NCBI RefSeq assembly: GCF_028368975.1
Contig: NZ_JAQNDM010000002.1
Span: 7,372,425-7,436,424 of the forward strand
Length of the DNA stretch: 64,000 nt
Source: Stigmatella ashevillena
GTDB lineage: Bacteria > Myxococcota > Myxococcia > Myxococcales > Myxococcaceae
Reading direction: 5' to 3'
The position numbers and the translations under genes were made by a program. Below the pieces are notes generated by a model that searched no databases, was not told the DNA's origin, and was given only the letters and a program-made list of their open reading frames with translations. Positions 30,724 through 38,914 of the stretch are shown piece after piece; within the stretch, counting starts at the first letter, position 1; each line of letters begins with the position of its first letter.

Positions 30724-31511
30724 GCCCTGTTGATTCTGAGACGGTACAATCATGGATCGAGATCGCTAAAGAGCGCATCGCGCTGCGGCAACCTTTGATT
30801 GACGCAGGAGCAGCATCGCAGGCGACATTGGAGAGCTGGAGCGAATGGAAGATGGCCTATGGGAGGGCTTTGTTTCTCAAGGGTGAACCGCTCACGCAGA
30901 TTCGCAAGGCTTTCCGGGATGCGGCGGGGGGATTCGAGAGGGTCTTTCAAATGTCTTACGACACGTCCGCTCCACAATACTTAGGAAGCAAGGCGGATCC
31001 GACCACCGTAACGGACGTCACCGCCATCGAGGGATTAGACTCGGCACTCATCGCAGGCGACCCAGGGCTTGCCCGGCGCTTGGCGCTGTGGATTCCTCCT
31101 GAACCATCGGACCCCTCGACGCCCCTGGAGTTGCGCTGCTACACGCGCGGCCTTCAGCAGTTTGTGTTGGACGAGCCGGGCAAGGCGAAGGGCTTCCTGA
31201 GCCAAGTTCTCCAAAAACACAACAACACGGTGCCCAAGCGAGGCTATCAGCGCAACTATTACACCCTCGCCTTGGCACTCTCAGGCATCGTTGACGGGAG
31301 TGATGCAACATTCAACGAGGGTTTGCGCCAACAGGCGGAGTTCTACCGGGGGGCTGCGCGGGGAGAGAACTCCGATACGGCTGAAGAACATATTTGTGAT
31401 CATCTGGTTGCCTTGGGCAACCTGGGGTTGGGCCACGGCCGGGAGGTCGCGGAAAAAATACCGTTTCTCCCAGCGGCCCTGCTGCTGAGTGCTGTCCCGC
31501 AGCCTCATTAG
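30720..31511 (+). CDS. Imm49-type immunity protein
   Basis: A 263-residue soluble alpha-helical protein resembling the Imm49 family of immunity proteins in polymorphic toxin loci. Typical segments are TAIEGLDSALIAGDPGLARR, CYTRGLQQFVLDEPGKAKGF, GYQRNYYTLALALSGIVDGS and DTAEEHICDHLVALGNLGLG. It follows the toxin with an ATGA overlap, the normal toxin-immunity order. The frame is intact although the toxin is broken, so it may now protect against toxins from siblings. GC is lower than in neighbours. Confidence 0.78.
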   Translation: MSPVDSETVQSWIEIAKERIALRQPLIDAGAASQATLESWSEWKMAYGRALFLKGEPLTQIRKAFRDAAGGFERVFQMSYDTSAPQYLGSKADPTTVTDVTAIEGLDSALIAGDPGLARRLALWIPPEPSDPSTPLELRCYTRGLQQFVLDEPGKAKGFLSQVLQKHNNTVPKRGYQRNYYTLALALSGIVDGSDATFNEGLRQQAEFYRGAARGENSDTAEEHICDHLVALGNLGLGHGREVAEKIPFLPAALLLSAVPQPH

Positions 31512-31514
31512 AGG

Positions 31515-31660
31515 CTGCGGCTTGGCCCTGACCCTGCCGGTATTTCTGGGGGGCGGCCCTGTCAAACCAGCCGTAGACGGTGGGCAGCACCAGCAGGGTG
31601 AGCAGGGTGGAGCTGAGCAGTCTTCTGATGACGACCGTGGCCAGGGGCTTCTGCACCTCG
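31515..31660 (-). pseudogene. C-terminal fragment of an RND efflux pump
   Basis: About 45 residues match the last membrane helix of heavy-metal/multidrug RND pumps (QKPLATVVI, STLLTLLVLPTVYGWFDR). There is no upstream coding continuation. It is a debris piece abutting the Imm49 gene. Confidence 0.6.
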
Positions 31661-31691
31661 CCTCGGAGCCAGCCCTAGGGCCTGGAAGCGG

Positions 31692-31925
31692 CGCGGCGAG
31701 ACCAGCGTGACGGCGGGGCTGGTGCTCGGCATGCCGCTGGCCTTTGGTTCGGCGGCCGCAGCGGTGCTGCTGGCCACGGGCGGCGGGTGGGCGGGGCCAG
31801 AGGCGCGGACCTGGCAGGTGATCCTGGGCATCGGCATGGCGTGCGCGGTCACGGCCCTGCCGATCCTGGTGCTGTTCATGGAGAAGCTGGAGCTCCTGCG
31901 CCAGCCGCTGGGCCGTGGCGTGCCC
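31692..31925 (+). pseudogene. Fragment of a Kef-type cation:proton antiporter
   Basis: About 75 residues resemble internal membrane helices of monovalent cation:proton antiporter-2 proteins (LVLGMPLAFGSAAAAVLLAT, then ILGIGMACAVTALPILVLFM, EKLELLRQPLG). Both ends are missing; the frame then runs into unrelated sequence. Confidence 0.6.
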
Positions 31926-31940
31926 CCCTCCGTAGCCGCT

Positions 31941-32338
31941 CCACCTCTACTGAAGTCGACCACGCTTCCACGGCCTCGTCCGAGGAGACCATCACCCTTC
32001 AGATCCACCCGCTCTTCGGTCAGCCCATCCTCGTGCTGAGGCGGTACGGCCCAGATGCGGGCTGGATCGAGTTGCAGGATGGGCGGCTCACAATCCTACC
32101 GATCCAGTGGACGAGCCTGCGCCCGCGCCCCACGCCGCTCAGGTACCAGGGCCGGTCTGTCCGGCTCGCGCCGGAGGCATTGAGGGAGTTGGCGCGCTGG
32201 GTCGCTGCCCGACTGGAAAAGGAGGCAGCAGCAGGCCGAAATTCAACGGAGAGCGGGGAGAAACCCCGCGAGCCGTTGAATAAGAGAGTGGCCGCACGAA
32301 TTCACGCAGGACGTTCGAATGGGGGGGATGCATCATGA
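31941..32338 (+). pseudogene. Transposon-associated small protein remnant
   Basis: About 130 residues without a clear start. They resemble small proteins that accompany myxobacterial transposases or recombinases (HPLFGQPILVLRRYGPDAGW, PTPLRYQGRSVRLAPEALRE). The family link (DUF5372-like) is tentative. A short downstream frame at 32361-32531 (AQVTPAERRALMAHVSDFLH) may be part of the same element. Confidence 0.4.
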
Positions 32339-32360
32339 ACGGCACTACCCGAAGACCGGG

Positions 32361-32531
32361 ATGAACGACACGGCTCCTCCCTGCCCACCCCACAGACCCG
32401 GCCACCGTCGGCGGGTGGGCCTCACCGCTACGGCACAGGTCACGCCCGCGGAGCGGCGGGCACTCATGGCCCACGTCTCGGACTTCCTTCATGCCGCTGC
32501 GCGTCACATGAACTTGCTTGCTGAAACATGA
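32361..32531 (+). CDS. Short uncertain ORF, transposon-associated
   Basis: A 56-residue frame. The sequence is basic then helical (TPAERRALMAHVSDFLHAAA). No ribosome site is evident at its ATG. It is included because it follows the transposon-linked remnant and looks partly coding. Confidence 0.25.
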   Translation: MNDTAPPCPPHRPGHRRRVGLTATAQVTPAERRALMAHVSDFLHAAARHMNLLAET

Positions 32532-32632
32532 ACCACCCTTCATATTCCGGCGCCGTTGGGCATGGCCCTGCCGTCTGACTTCGTCAGCAGCACTCGCCGG
32601 AAGATGCACACCCACTGCGGCGGAGGCACGCA

Positions 32633-33388
32633 ATGGTCAACGATACAATTCTTGAGACACAGGGGCTGACGAAAGAGTTTCGCGGCTTCGTCGCGGTCAA
32701 GGGCGTCAACCTGCGCGTGCGCCGTGGCACCATCCACGCGCTCATCGGGCCCAACGGCGCGGGCAAGACGACCTGCTTCAATCTGCTGACCCGGTTCCTG
32801 CCGTCCTCGCGCGGCAGCATCTCCTTCAAGGGCCAGGACATCACGCGCGCCCGGCCCGCGGATGTGGCGCGGCTGGGCATGGTGCGCTCGTTCCAGATCT
32901 CCGCCACCTTCCCGCACCTGAGCGTGCTGGAGAACGTGCGTGTGGCGCTCCAGCGTGAGCGCGGCGCCTCGTTCGACTTCTGGCGCTCCGAGCAGGTGCT
33001 GAGCACCTACGACGCGCGAGCGAGCGAACTGCTCGACGCAGTAGGGCTGGGTGCCCATGCGCACCTGCCAGCGGTGGAGCTGTCGTATGGGCGCAAGCGC
33101 GCGCTCGAGATCGCCACCACGCTGGCACTTGACCCCGAACTGCTGCTGCTCGACGAGCCCACGGCGGGCATGGGCCACGAGGACGTGGAGCGCATCGCCG
33201 CCCTCATCCAGCAGGTGGCCGCCAACCGCACGGTGTTGATGGTGGAGCACAACCTGAGCGTGGTGGCGAACCTCTGCCACACCATCACCGTGCTCGCGCG
33301 CGGGGAGATCCTCGCCGAGGGCGATTACGCCACGGTGTCCAAGAACCCTGACGTGGTGCAGGCCTACATGGGAGCGGAGCATGTCTGA
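32633..33388 (+). CDS. livG: Branched-chain amino acid/amide ABC transporter ATPase LivG
   Basis: A 251-residue ATPase of the HAAT family. Walker A is GPNGAGKT (about 44-51), and Walker B is LLLLDEPTAGM, typical for LivG. The signature is atypical: LSYGRKRALEIA in place of LSGGQ, as in most LivG proteins. The switch His is in MVEHNLSV. The start is the ATG at 32633. First gene of the livG-livF-binding protein-livH-livM-porin cluster; it overlaps livF by 8 bases. The substrate class is branched-chain amino acids, amides or urea, which the sequence alone does not decide. Confidence 0.9.
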   Translation: MVNDTILETQGLTKEFRGFVAVKGVNLRVRRGTIHALIGPNGAGKTTCFNLLTRFLPSSRGSISFKGQDITRARPADVARLGMVRSFQISATFPHLSVLENVRVALQRERGASFDFWRSEQVLSTYDARASELLDAVGLGAHAHLPAVELSYGRKRALEIATTLALDPELLLLDEPTAGMGHEDVERIAALIQQVAANRTVLMVEHNLSVVANLCHTITVLARGEILAEGDYATVSKNPDVVQAYMGAEHV

Positions 33389-34121
33389 GACCTCTGCCTC
33401 GCCAGCGGTATCGGCATCCGGGACGCCCTTGCTCGCGGTCGCTGGGCTGCAAGCCTGGTACGGCGAGTCACACATCTTGCACGGAGTGGATCTGGAGATC
33501 CGCCCCGGTCAGCTTGTGACGATCCTCGGGCGGAACGGTGCGGGTAAGACCACCACGCTGCGCTCGTTGATGGGCATGGTGCCCCGGCGCCAGGGCTCGG
33601 TGCGCTTCGAGGGGCAGGAGACCATCCGGCTCGCCTCGCACCGCATCGCTCGGCTGGGCATGGCCCTGTGTCCAGAGGAGCGCGGCATCTTCGCGAGCCT
33701 GGATGTGGAGGAGAATCTGCTCTTGCCTCCCAAAGTGCGCGAGGGCGGCCTGTCGCTCGATACCATCCTTGAGTTGTTCCCCAACTTGCGCGAGCGGCTG
33801 CACAGCCCGGGCACGAAGCTGTCCGGCGGCGAGCAGCAGATGCTCGCCATCGGACGCATCCTGCGCACTGGCGCCCGGCTGCTGCTGCTCGACGAGCCCA
33901 CCGAGGGGCTTGCCCCCGTCATCGTGCAGCAGATCGGCGCCACCATCCGTCGGCTCAAGCAGGAGGGCTTCACCATCCTGCTCGTCGAGCAGAACCTGCG
34001 CTTCGCCGGCAGCATTGCGGATCACCACTACGTGATGGAGCACGGGCGCATCATCGACCGCATCCCCAACGCCGAGCTCGAGTCGAGCATGGGCAAGCTC
34101 AAGAGCTATCTCGGGGTGTGA
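33381..34121 (+). CDS. livF: Branched-chain amino acid/amide ABC transporter ATPase LivF
   Basis: A 246-residue second ATPase. Walker A is GRNGAGKTT, the LivF-type PEERGIF stretch follows, the signature is LSGGEQQMLAIGRIL, Walker B is LLLLDEPTEGLAP, and the switch region reads LLVEQNLRF. In LivF-type ATPases the switch His is commonly replaced by Gln, and here it reads EQN. It pairs with LivG. Confidence 0.92.
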   Translation: MSETSASPAVSASGTPLLAVAGLQAWYGESHILHGVDLEIRPGQLVTILGRNGAGKTTTLRSLMGMVPRRQGSVRFEGQETIRLASHRIARLGMALCPEERGIFASLDVEENLLLPPKVREGGLSLDTILELFPNLRERLHSPGTKLSGGEQQMLAIGRILRTGARLLLLDEPTEGLAPVIVQQIGATIRRLKQEGFTILLVEQNLRFAGSIADHHYVMEHGRIIDRIPNAELESSMGKLKSYLGV

Positions 34122-34151
34122 CCCCGCGTTTTCCCAACCCCAGGAGCAGCA

Positions 34152-35426
34152 ATGACATCCCTCCGGAATCTTCAGATGGTGGCGCTCGCGAGCCTGATGG
34201 TCGGCACGGTGCCGGCGAGCGCTCTGGCGCAGGCCAAACCGCCGGCGCAAGCCCCCGCGCCGGCGCAGCCCCCTGCGCAGATGACCGACAAGGTTATCAA
34301 GATCGGCGTGCTGAACGACCAGTCGGGCCTGTACGCGGACCTCAGCGGCAAGGGCTCGGTGCTCGCCGCGAAGATGGCCGTGGAGGACTTCGGCGGGCAG
34401 GTGGGTGGCACGCCGGTGGAGGTGATCTTCGCTGACCACCAGAACAAGCCGGACATCGGCTCGAACGTCGCGCGCCAGTGGCTCGACGTGGACAAGGTGG
34501 ACGTCATCGTGGACGTCCCCACCTCCTCGGTGGCGCTGGCTGTCAGTGAGATCGCCAAGACCAAGAACAAGGTGTTCCTCGATTCCGGCGCCGGCTCCAT
34601 TGATCTGACCGGGAAGGCCTGCACGCCCAACACGGTCCACTGGACCTACGACACCTATGCGCTCGCGCACGGCACTGGCAGCGCGGTGGTGGCGAACGGC
34701 GGCTCCAGCTGGTTCTTCCTCACCGCGGACTACGCCTTTGGCCATGCGCTGGAGAAGGACGTGTCCGACGTGGTCAAGGCGAGCGGCGGCAAGGTGCTCG
34801 GAGCTGTGCGCCACCCGCTCAACACCGCGGACTTCTCCTCTTTCCTCCTGCAGGCGCAGTCCTCGGGCGCCAAGGTCATCGGACTGGCGAACGCCGGCGG
34901 TGACACCATCAATGCCATCAAGGCGGCCAGCGAGTTCGGCATCACCGAGGGGGGGCAGAAGCTCGCGGGCCTGCTGGTGTTCATCTCCGACGTGCACGCG
35001 CTCGGCCTGCCCTCCGCCAAGGGGCTGCAGCTGACCAGCGCCTTCTACTGGGACACCAATGACCAGACGCGCGCCTTCTCCAAGCGCTTCTCGGAGCGCA
35101 ACGGGGGCAAGGTGCCCACCATGGTGCACGCGGGCGTCTACTCCTCCGTGCTGCACTACCTCAAGGCGGTGCAGGCGTTGAAGAGCGACGCGGACGGCAA
35201 GGCGGTGGTGGCCCAGATGAAGGCCATGCCCACCGAGGACCCGCTCTTCGGCAAGGGCAGCATCCGCGCCGACGGCCGCAAGATCCACCCCATGTACCTC
35301 TACGAGGTGAAGGCCCCCAGCGAATCCAAGAAGCCCTGGGACTACTACAAGCTGGTGCGTACCATCCCGGCGGAACAGGCCTTCAGGCCGCTGGCCCAGA
35401 GCGAGTGCCCGCTGGTCAAGAAGTAA
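34152..35426 (+). CDS. Periplasmic amino acid/amide-binding protein of the HAAT family
   Basis: A 424-residue type I periplasmic-binding protein. A signal peptide (about residues 1-26, ending ASALA) is followed by a Pro/Ala-rich linker and a bilobal binding domain from DKVIKIGVLNDQSGLYADL. Ligand-contact segments KNKVFLDSGAGSIDLTGKAC and WTYDTYALAHGTG resemble ABC substrate-binding proteins for branched-chain or aromatic compounds. It follows livF by 30 bases. A hairpin between it and livH (35465-35490) may raise its expression relative to the permeases. Confidence 0.9.
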   Translation: MTSLRNLQMVALASLMVGTVPASALAQAKPPAQAPAPAQPPAQMTDKVIKIGVLNDQSGLYADLSGKGSVLAAKMAVEDFGGQVGGTPVEVIFADHQNKPDIGSNVARQWLDVDKVDVIVDVPTSSVALAVSEIAKTKNKVFLDSGAGSIDLTGKACTPNTVHWTYDTYALAHGTGSAVVANGGSSWFFLTADYAFGHALEKDVSDVVKASGGKVLGAVRHPLNTADFSSFLLQAQSSGAKVIGLANAGGDTINAIKAASEFGITEGGQKLAGLLVFISDVHALGLPSAKGLQLTSAFYWDTNDQTRAFSKRFSERNGGKVPTMVHAGVYSSVLHYLKAVQALKSDADGKAVVAQMKAMPTEDPLFGKGSIRADGRKIHPMYLYEVKAPSESKKPWDYYKLVRTIPAEQAFRPLAQSECPLVKK

Positions 35427-35464
35427 GCGCGGGCGCCCCTGTGGCGCCTGCCTCATCCGCTCTC

Positions 35465-35490
35465 GGAGGCCGCTGCCGCTCGCGGCCTCC
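35465..35490 (+). terminator. Intercistronic hairpin between binding protein and livH
   Basis: A perfect 9-bp GC-rich stem (GGAGGCCGC paired with GCGGCCTCC, loop of eight bases) without a following T-run. It lies within the only large gap of the operon. This is the usual place for an mRNA-stabilising or attenuating hairpin that lets the binding protein be made in excess. Confidence 0.6.
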
Positions 35491-35505
35491 TCGGCGAGGA
35501 GTCTC

Positions 35506-36393
35506 ATGACTACCGTTTTCGGCGTCCCCGTACAGGCCTTGCTCGGTCAGCTCCTGGTCGGGCTGATCAACGGCTCGTTCTACGCGATGCTCAGCCTCGG
35601 GCTGGCGATCATCTTCGGTCTTCTCAACGTGGTGAACTTCGCCCACGGCGCGTTCTACACGTTGGGTGCGTTCACGGCTTGGTTCCTGCTGCAGTTCGCG
35701 GGGGTGAACTACTGGGGCGCGCTGGTGCTCGCGCCGCTGGCCGTGGGGCTGGCTGGGGCGCTGGTGGAGCGCACCCTCATCAAACGCTTGAACTCGCTCG
35801 ATCCCATCTACGGGCTCCTGCTCACCTTCGGGCTGGCGCTGTTCATTCAGGGGCTGCTCCAGAACAAGTATGGCAGCTCGGGCCAGCCCTACGAGATGCC
35901 GGAGTCGCTCACGGGTGGCTACGCGCTCGGCTTCATGTTCCTACCCAGGTACCGTGCCTGGGTGGTGGTCTTCTCGCTGCTGGTGTGCGGCGCGACCTGG
36001 TTTGTCACTGAGCGCACCCGCCTCGGCTCTTACCTGCGTGCGGCCACCGAGAACCCCGCGCTGGTGCAGGCCTTTGGTGTCAACGTGCCGCGCTTGGTGA
36101 CGGCCACCTACGGGCTCGGGGTGGGACTCGCCGCGCTCGCGGGCGTGCTTGCCGCGCCCGTCTACCGCGTCAGCCCGCAGATGGGCTCGGACCTCATCAT
36201 CGTGGTCTTCGCGGTGGTCGTGATCGGCGGCATGGGCTCCATCATGGGTTCCATCGTCACTGGTTTCGCACTTGGCATCATCGAAGGCCTGACCAAGGTC
36301 TTCTATCCGGAGGCCTCCAACACGGTGATCTTCGTCGTGATGGCGATCGTCCTGTTGATCAAGCCCTCGGGTCTCTTCGGAAGGACGGCGTGA
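35506..36393 (+). CDS. livH: ABC transporter permease LivH
   Basis: A 295-residue inner-membrane permease with about eight membrane segments. LivH hallmarks are readable: LINGSFYAMLSLGLAIIFGL, NFAHGAFYTLGAF, and the cytoplasmic loop RTRLGSYLRAATENPALVQAFGVNV. The start is the ATG at 35506, 16 codons before the NGSFYAML motif. Translationally linked to livM. Confidence 0.93.
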   Translation: MTTVFGVPVQALLGQLLVGLINGSFYAMLSLGLAIIFGLLNVVNFAHGAFYTLGAFTAWFLLQFAGVNYWGALVLAPLAVGLAGALVERTLIKRLNSLDPIYGLLLTFGLALFIQGLLQNKYGSSGQPYEMPESLTGGYALGFMFLPRYRAWVVVFSLLVCGATWFVTERTRLGSYLRAATENPALVQAFGVNVPRLVTATYGLGVGLAALAGVLAAPVYRVSPQMGSDLIIVVFAVVVIGGMGSIMGSIVTGFALGIIEGLTKVFYPEASNTVIFVVMAIVLLIKPSGLFGRTA

Positions 36394-37364
36394 TGGCCCA
36401 GGAAACCCCGACCCCGCGGGCGCTCGCCCCGCGGGCCGCGCAGCACCCGCGATGGATTCCCATCGCAGTGATGGTGGGCCTGCTGGTGCTCGCCCCCTTC
36501 TCCGGGATCTACCCGGTGTTTCTGATGAAGGCGCTGTGCTTCGCGCTCTTCGCCTGCGCCTTCAACCTGCTGCTCGGTTACGTGGGGCTGCTGTCCTTCG
36601 GGCATGCGCTCTTCTTCGGCTCGGCGGGCTACGCGACGGCGCACGCGGCCAAGGTATGGGGCTGGCCGCCCGAGGTGGCCATCCTCTTCGGGACCGCGGT
36701 GGCGGCAGTTTACGGGCTCGTGGTGGGCGCGCTCGCCATCCGGCGCCAGGGCATCTACTTCGCCATGGTCACACTGGCGCTCGCCCAGATGGCCTACTTC
36801 TTCTACCTGCAGACCCCGTTCACCGGGGGCGAGGACGGCATCCAGGCGGTGCCGCGAGGGCACCTGCTTGGGGTGCTGGACCTCGACGCGATGCTGTCGC
36901 TCTACTTCTTCGTGCTCGCCATCTTCCTGGGAGGCTTCCTGCTCATCCACCGCATGGTGCACTCACCCTTCGGACAGGTGCTCAAGGCGGTGCGCGAGAA
37001 CGAGCCGCGCGCGGTGTCGCTCGGCTACAAGCCGGACCACTACAAGCTCATCGCCTTCGTGCTCTCGGCGGCGCTCGCCGGGGCGGCCGGTGGCACCAAG
37101 GCCCTGGTGTTCCAGCTCGCCTCGCTCACGGACGTGCACTGGCACACCTCGGGCGCGGTCATCCTGATGATCCTGCTGGGCGGATTGGGGACCATTCTCG
37201 GCCCGGTGGTGGGCGCGTTCATCGTGGTGGCGCTGGAGAACTACCTGGCGCAGCTCGGCTCCTGGGTCATGGTGGTCGAGGGCGCCATCTTCGTCATCTG
37301 CGTGCTCACCTTCCGCCGCGGCGTCATCGGCGAGCTGAGCCGTCTGCTCAAGCGGCCGCTGTAA
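36390..37364 (+). CDS. livM: ABC transporter permease LivM
   Basis: A 324-residue permease with about nine to ten membrane segments. LivM motifs: NLLLGYVGLLSFGHALFFG, the loop MVHSPFGQVLKAVRENEPRA and GYKPDHYKLIAFVLSAALAG. The start is GTG 36390, overlapping the livH stop, or ATG 36393 immediately after it; both are plausible. Confidence 0.92.
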   Translation: MMAQETPTPRALAPRAAQHPRWIPIAVMVGLLVLAPFSGIYPVFLMKALCFALFACAFNLLLGYVGLLSFGHALFFGSAGYATAHAAKVWGWPPEVAILFGTAVAAVYGLVVGALAIRRQGIYFAMVTLALAQMAYFFYLQTPFTGGEDGIQAVPRGHLLGVLDLDAMLSLYFFVLAIFLGGFLLIHRMVHSPFGQVLKAVRENEPRAVSLGYKPDHYKLIAFVLSAALAGAAGGTKALVFQLASLTDVHWHTSGAVILMILLGGLGTILGPVVGAFIVVALENYLAQLGSWVMVVEGAIFVICVLTFRRGVIGELSRLLKRPL

Positions 37365-37468
37365 ACCGTTCCAAAGCCTTCACCGGCCATCCGCTCATCG
37401 TGAGTCCAAGTTGGCCAGATGCAGTCGCCACCCTCTGCTCCATTGATCGTCCAACGAGGATATTCTCC

Positions 37469-38638
37469 ATGCGGAGCGTTTCAAGACTGTTCGCCGTCGT
37501 GCTGGCCCTGAGTTCCACCCTCGCCGGAGCCACGAAGATTCCGCTGGGCGCTGAGGGCCAGTCGCTCACCCTCAACTTCCAACTGCAGACATGGCTGGGC
37601 GTCACCGAGAAGGGCGCCCTCAATGGCGAGGATCTCGGCTTCGACATGCGGTTGCGGCGCGTGCGCGCGGCGCTCACGGGCGAGCCCACCGACACGTTCG
37701 CCTTCCTGCTCCAGTTGGACTCGCCGAATTTCGGCTTCAGGCAGGACTTTACCCCTCGCCTGCTCGTGCAGGACGCCTGGGTGTCGTACGCGCCCACCGG
37801 CCGCACTGCGGGCACCGTGCTGATGGTGGACGCGGGCTTCCTGCTGCTGCCCATCTCGCGCCAGCTGCTGTCGAGCACCACCAGCTTCACCACCATCGAC
37901 GTGCACACCGACGCGGTGCGCGGTTTCCGCGAGGGGCCGGGCCTGCGTGACCTGGGTGTGTCGCTGCGCGGCTGGACGCTGGACAAGAAGGTTGGCTTTC
38001 GCGGAGGCATCTACCACGGCGTGAGCGGCACCCCGGGTGCATTCTCCGCCACCAACCCCCGGGCGGGTCTCAACCCCAAGAGCCACCCGCGCCTGGCCGG
38101 CTTCGTCAACGTGAACCTTCTTGGCACCGAGGAGGGAGGGTGGCTGTATCAGGGCATCTACTTCGCCGAGCAGCCCATCGTCAGCGTGGGCGTGGGGGGG
38201 GCATACCAGTCGCTGGCGGCCCATGGTCCTACCGGCATCACCGACACCCGGGTCGCGTCCGCGGACGTCTTCGCGGACATTCCGGTGAGCGGGGAGCAAG
38301 AGGCCATTGTTCACGCCACGGGCTATCGCAACAGCTTTGGCGCCGGCGCTCCGGACACGGGTTGGGGCTACTTCGCCGACATCGGCTACCGCTATAAGTT
38401 CGCGATGCTCTACGTTTCCGATGAGGGCTTCAGCGGCGACGCCTGCCCGGAAGGGCTCGCGGCTCCCGAGTGCACCGCGAGGACTGCCGACAGCAACATT
38501 GTCAGAGCGGGCCTGGACTTCTTCATCAACAAGAATGTGAACCACGTGAAGCTCGAGTATTCCAACGGCCGCAGCCTCCTTGCCTCGAACGCGGCCCGGC
38601 TCAACTCTCTGCTCGTGCAGTGGAACACGGTCTTCTAA
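37469..38638 (+). CDS. Outer-membrane porin (phosphate-selective porin O/P-like)
   Basis: A 389-residue beta-barrel protein with a signal peptide (residues 1-21) and alternating polar/apolar strands. The N-terminal part resembles the OprP/O-type porin family (LTLNFQLQTWLGVTEKGAL, DMRLRRVRAALTGEPTDTFAF). It ends with an aromatic residue (WNTVF), as outer-membrane barrels do. The start is the ATG at 37469 with GAGGA eight bases upstream; a longer upstream frame overlaps livM in a different frame and is not used. Its place after the liv genes suggests it admits the same substrate across the outer membrane. Confidence 0.85.
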   Translation: MRSVSRLFAVVLALSSTLAGATKIPLGAEGQSLTLNFQLQTWLGVTEKGALNGEDLGFDMRLRRVRAALTGEPTDTFAFLLQLDSPNFGFRQDFTPRLLVQDAWVSYAPTGRTAGTVLMVDAGFLLLPISRQLLSSTTSFTTIDVHTDAVRGFREGPGLRDLGVSLRGWTLDKKVGFRGGIYHGVSGTPGAFSATNPRAGLNPKSHPRLAGFVNVNLLGTEEGGWLYQGIYFAEQPIVSVGVGGAYQSLAAHGPTGITDTRVASADVFADIPVSGEQEAIVHATGYRNSFGAGAPDTGWGYFADIGYRYKFAMLYVSDEGFSGDACPEGLAAPECTARTADSNIVRAGLDFFINKNVNHVKLEYSNGRSLLASNAARLNSLLVQWNTVF

Positions 38639-38653
38639 CGCTCCCGTAGGCTG

Positions 38654-38851
38654 TCAGCCTTTGGGCGGCGCCCGGGCGACGGCCTCGACGCTGTCGTTGG
38701 GGCGGGGGTTGAAGGTGATGGCGGCGCCAGACGCATGCTTGTGCACTGTGTTGATGACCCTCTCGAAGAGGGCGAGGTTCGGATCCGGCTTGCGGACGCC
38801 GCCGCCGATCACGATGCAGTCGTAGTCTTTTGAGCCTCCGCGCTGGAGCAC
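38654..38851 (-). pseudogene. C-terminal remnant of a hypothetical gene
   Basis: About 60 residues resemble the C-terminal end of a small actinobacterial/myxobacterial protein family (YDCIVIGGGVRKPDPNLALF, then HASGAAITFNPRPNDSVEAV). The upstream part is not present. A short inverted repeat after the porin stop at about 38647-38661 (AGGCT/AGCCT) is weak. Confidence 0.45.
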
Positions 38852-38914
38852 CCAGCGGCCGGGCCGGTCGCGTGCGCATGGCGCCAGGCAGGTGCGGGCG
38901 GGTGCTCCAGGGGC

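Noticed and set aside
33468..35507. A 679-residue minus-strand ORF opposite livF and the binding protein
   Set aside because: It is the complement of well-recognised ABC transporter genes and has no family.
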